DNA of 64,000 nucleotides, from contig LCPR01000005.1 in NCBI GenBank assembly GCA_001003725.1, positions 1-64,000 of the forward strand, in the 5' to 3' direction. The notes beneath the pieces were generated by a model. That model was not told the origin of the DNA. It worked only from the letters and a program-made list of their open reading frames with translations, and searched no databases. This document shows positions 63,776 through 64,000 of this stretch, one piece after another (the stretch's first letter is position 1; each line of letters begins with the position of its first letter). The position numbers were made by a program, and so were the translations under genes. The stretch is from Candidatus Saccharibacteria bacterium GW2011_GWC2_48_9 (GTDB lineage Bacteria > Patescibacteriota > Saccharimonadia > Saccharimonadales > Saccharimonadaceae).

Positions 63776-63978
63776 TATAATCAACAACAAGACTTGCACA
63801 AGTCTACGACCTAACCCCCTTTATGGGGCACGGTTAATAAAATCCATCGTGAAATAACAGCTCGTCATAGGGTTACTATTTCACGATGGTCATACTGGAA
63901 ACGGTATCGGAGCTTAGGCTTCGCTCTGTGGCGAGCTTTTTAGTTTGGCACGGATCAATAACTTAACAGGAGATTATA
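63776..63978 (+). promoter_or_regulatory. promoter and about 190-base structured leader of a rightward gene
   Basis: TATAAT at 63776-63781. Then hairpins: GACTT/AAGTC (63791-63804); TAACC/GGTTA (63812-63816 with 63832-63836); a perfect 13-base stem CCATCGTGAAATA/TATTTCACGATGG (63844-63856 with 63877-63889). The last stem's loop carries GGGTTA (63870-63875), which can instead pair with TAACCC at 63812-63817. Near 63915-63942 is a weak hairpin with TTTTT. Looks like a regulatory leader; 63609-63775 holds no gene. Confidence 0.6.
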
Positions 63979-64000
63979 ATGCTACAAGTAGGGATCATAT
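63979..64000 (+). CDS. start of a rightward element gene
   Basis: ATG at 63979 with AGGAG eight bases upstream; seven codons (MLQVGII) are visible before the window ends. Nothing can be said about the product. Confidence 0.55.

Larger units (their letters stand above)
60508..64000. mobile_element. left part of an element integrated at tRNA-Gln
   Basis: Contains a large serine recombinase next to the tRNA 3' end, three small minus-strand genes, at least three structured leaders, and the start of a rightward gene at the window edge. The other end is not in the window. Whether it is a prophage or an integrative plasmid cannot be decided; no capsid, portal or relaxase gene is visible. The left attachment core should be within the 3' half of the tRNA or just after 60582. 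Confidence 0.75.

Overview
The window looks like a chromosomal segment of a Candidatus Saccharibacteria (TM7 / Patescibacteria) genome or a close relative. The reasons are a dense, streamlined gene set, very few biosynthetic genes, a leucyl-tRNA synthetase with an inserted Nudix domain, a 46-residue ribosomal protein L32 without its zinc ribbon, and a start-site style in which a TATAAT/TATACT box sits 6-8 bases before ATG with no leader. TGA is used as a stop, which argues against the UGA-recoding Gracilibacteria and SR1. The assignment is inference; no 16S gene is present.

Layout. 1-5.4 kb: end of a peptide-binding protein, tRNA-Leu and tRNA-Val, small unknown genes, typA. 5.4-21.6 kb: a pilin, a ZIP metal transporter, a trehalase/GH13 pair, rarA back to back with ddl, an SDR enzyme and an EamA transporter, a copper-responsive DUF4396-csoR-DUF305 operon with a visible CsoR operator, nhaA, a PadR/DUF1048 pair and an ABC exporter. 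21.7-31 kb: accessory genes on the minus strand, including a secreted zinc metallopeptidase, an Imm5-like orphan immunity protein, and an islet of DUF4145, HEPN-like and Abi_C proteins. The Abi_C gene is frameshifted at its catalytic motif. 31.6-36.5 kb: a complete six-gene C50 carotenoid operon (crtE-crtB-crtI-crtYe-crtYf-crtEb) between tRNA genes. 37-43.7 kb: slipin, lemA-htpX, a ligA that has lost all zinc-finger cysteines, and a kinase-like protein. 43.7-46.5 kb: an FMN-binding protein, ApbE and an NqrB/RnfD-FNR fusion that look like a minimal flavin electron-export chain. 46.6-59.8 kb: housekeeping genes (murF, leuS, rpmF, nusB, rnc, rpsP, khpA, trmD) with a tandem pair of membrane-anchored paralogues. 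60.5-64 kb: the left part of an element integrated at tRNA-Gln by a large serine recombinase.

Working together. The carotenoid operon makes everything from GGPP to a C50 cyclic carotenoid, but no gene for making isopentenyl diphosphate is seen. It has the gene content and nearly the order known from Actinobacteria, the usual hosts of Saccharibacteria, so host-to-symbiont transfer is likely. Five GC-rich genes (3.0, 21.8, 23.4, 58.2 and 58.7 kb), all on the minus strand, each have their own leader, Shine-Dalgarno site and strong hairpin. They contrast with the leaderless native genes and behave like independent transferred cassettes.

RNA-level structure is prominent. There is a terminator-ended candidate small RNA at 58.04 kb. 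Interlocked (A-B-A'-B') inverted repeats, which can form only one of two stems at a time, occur at the ends of two GC-rich cassettes and in two leaders of the tRNA-Gln element.
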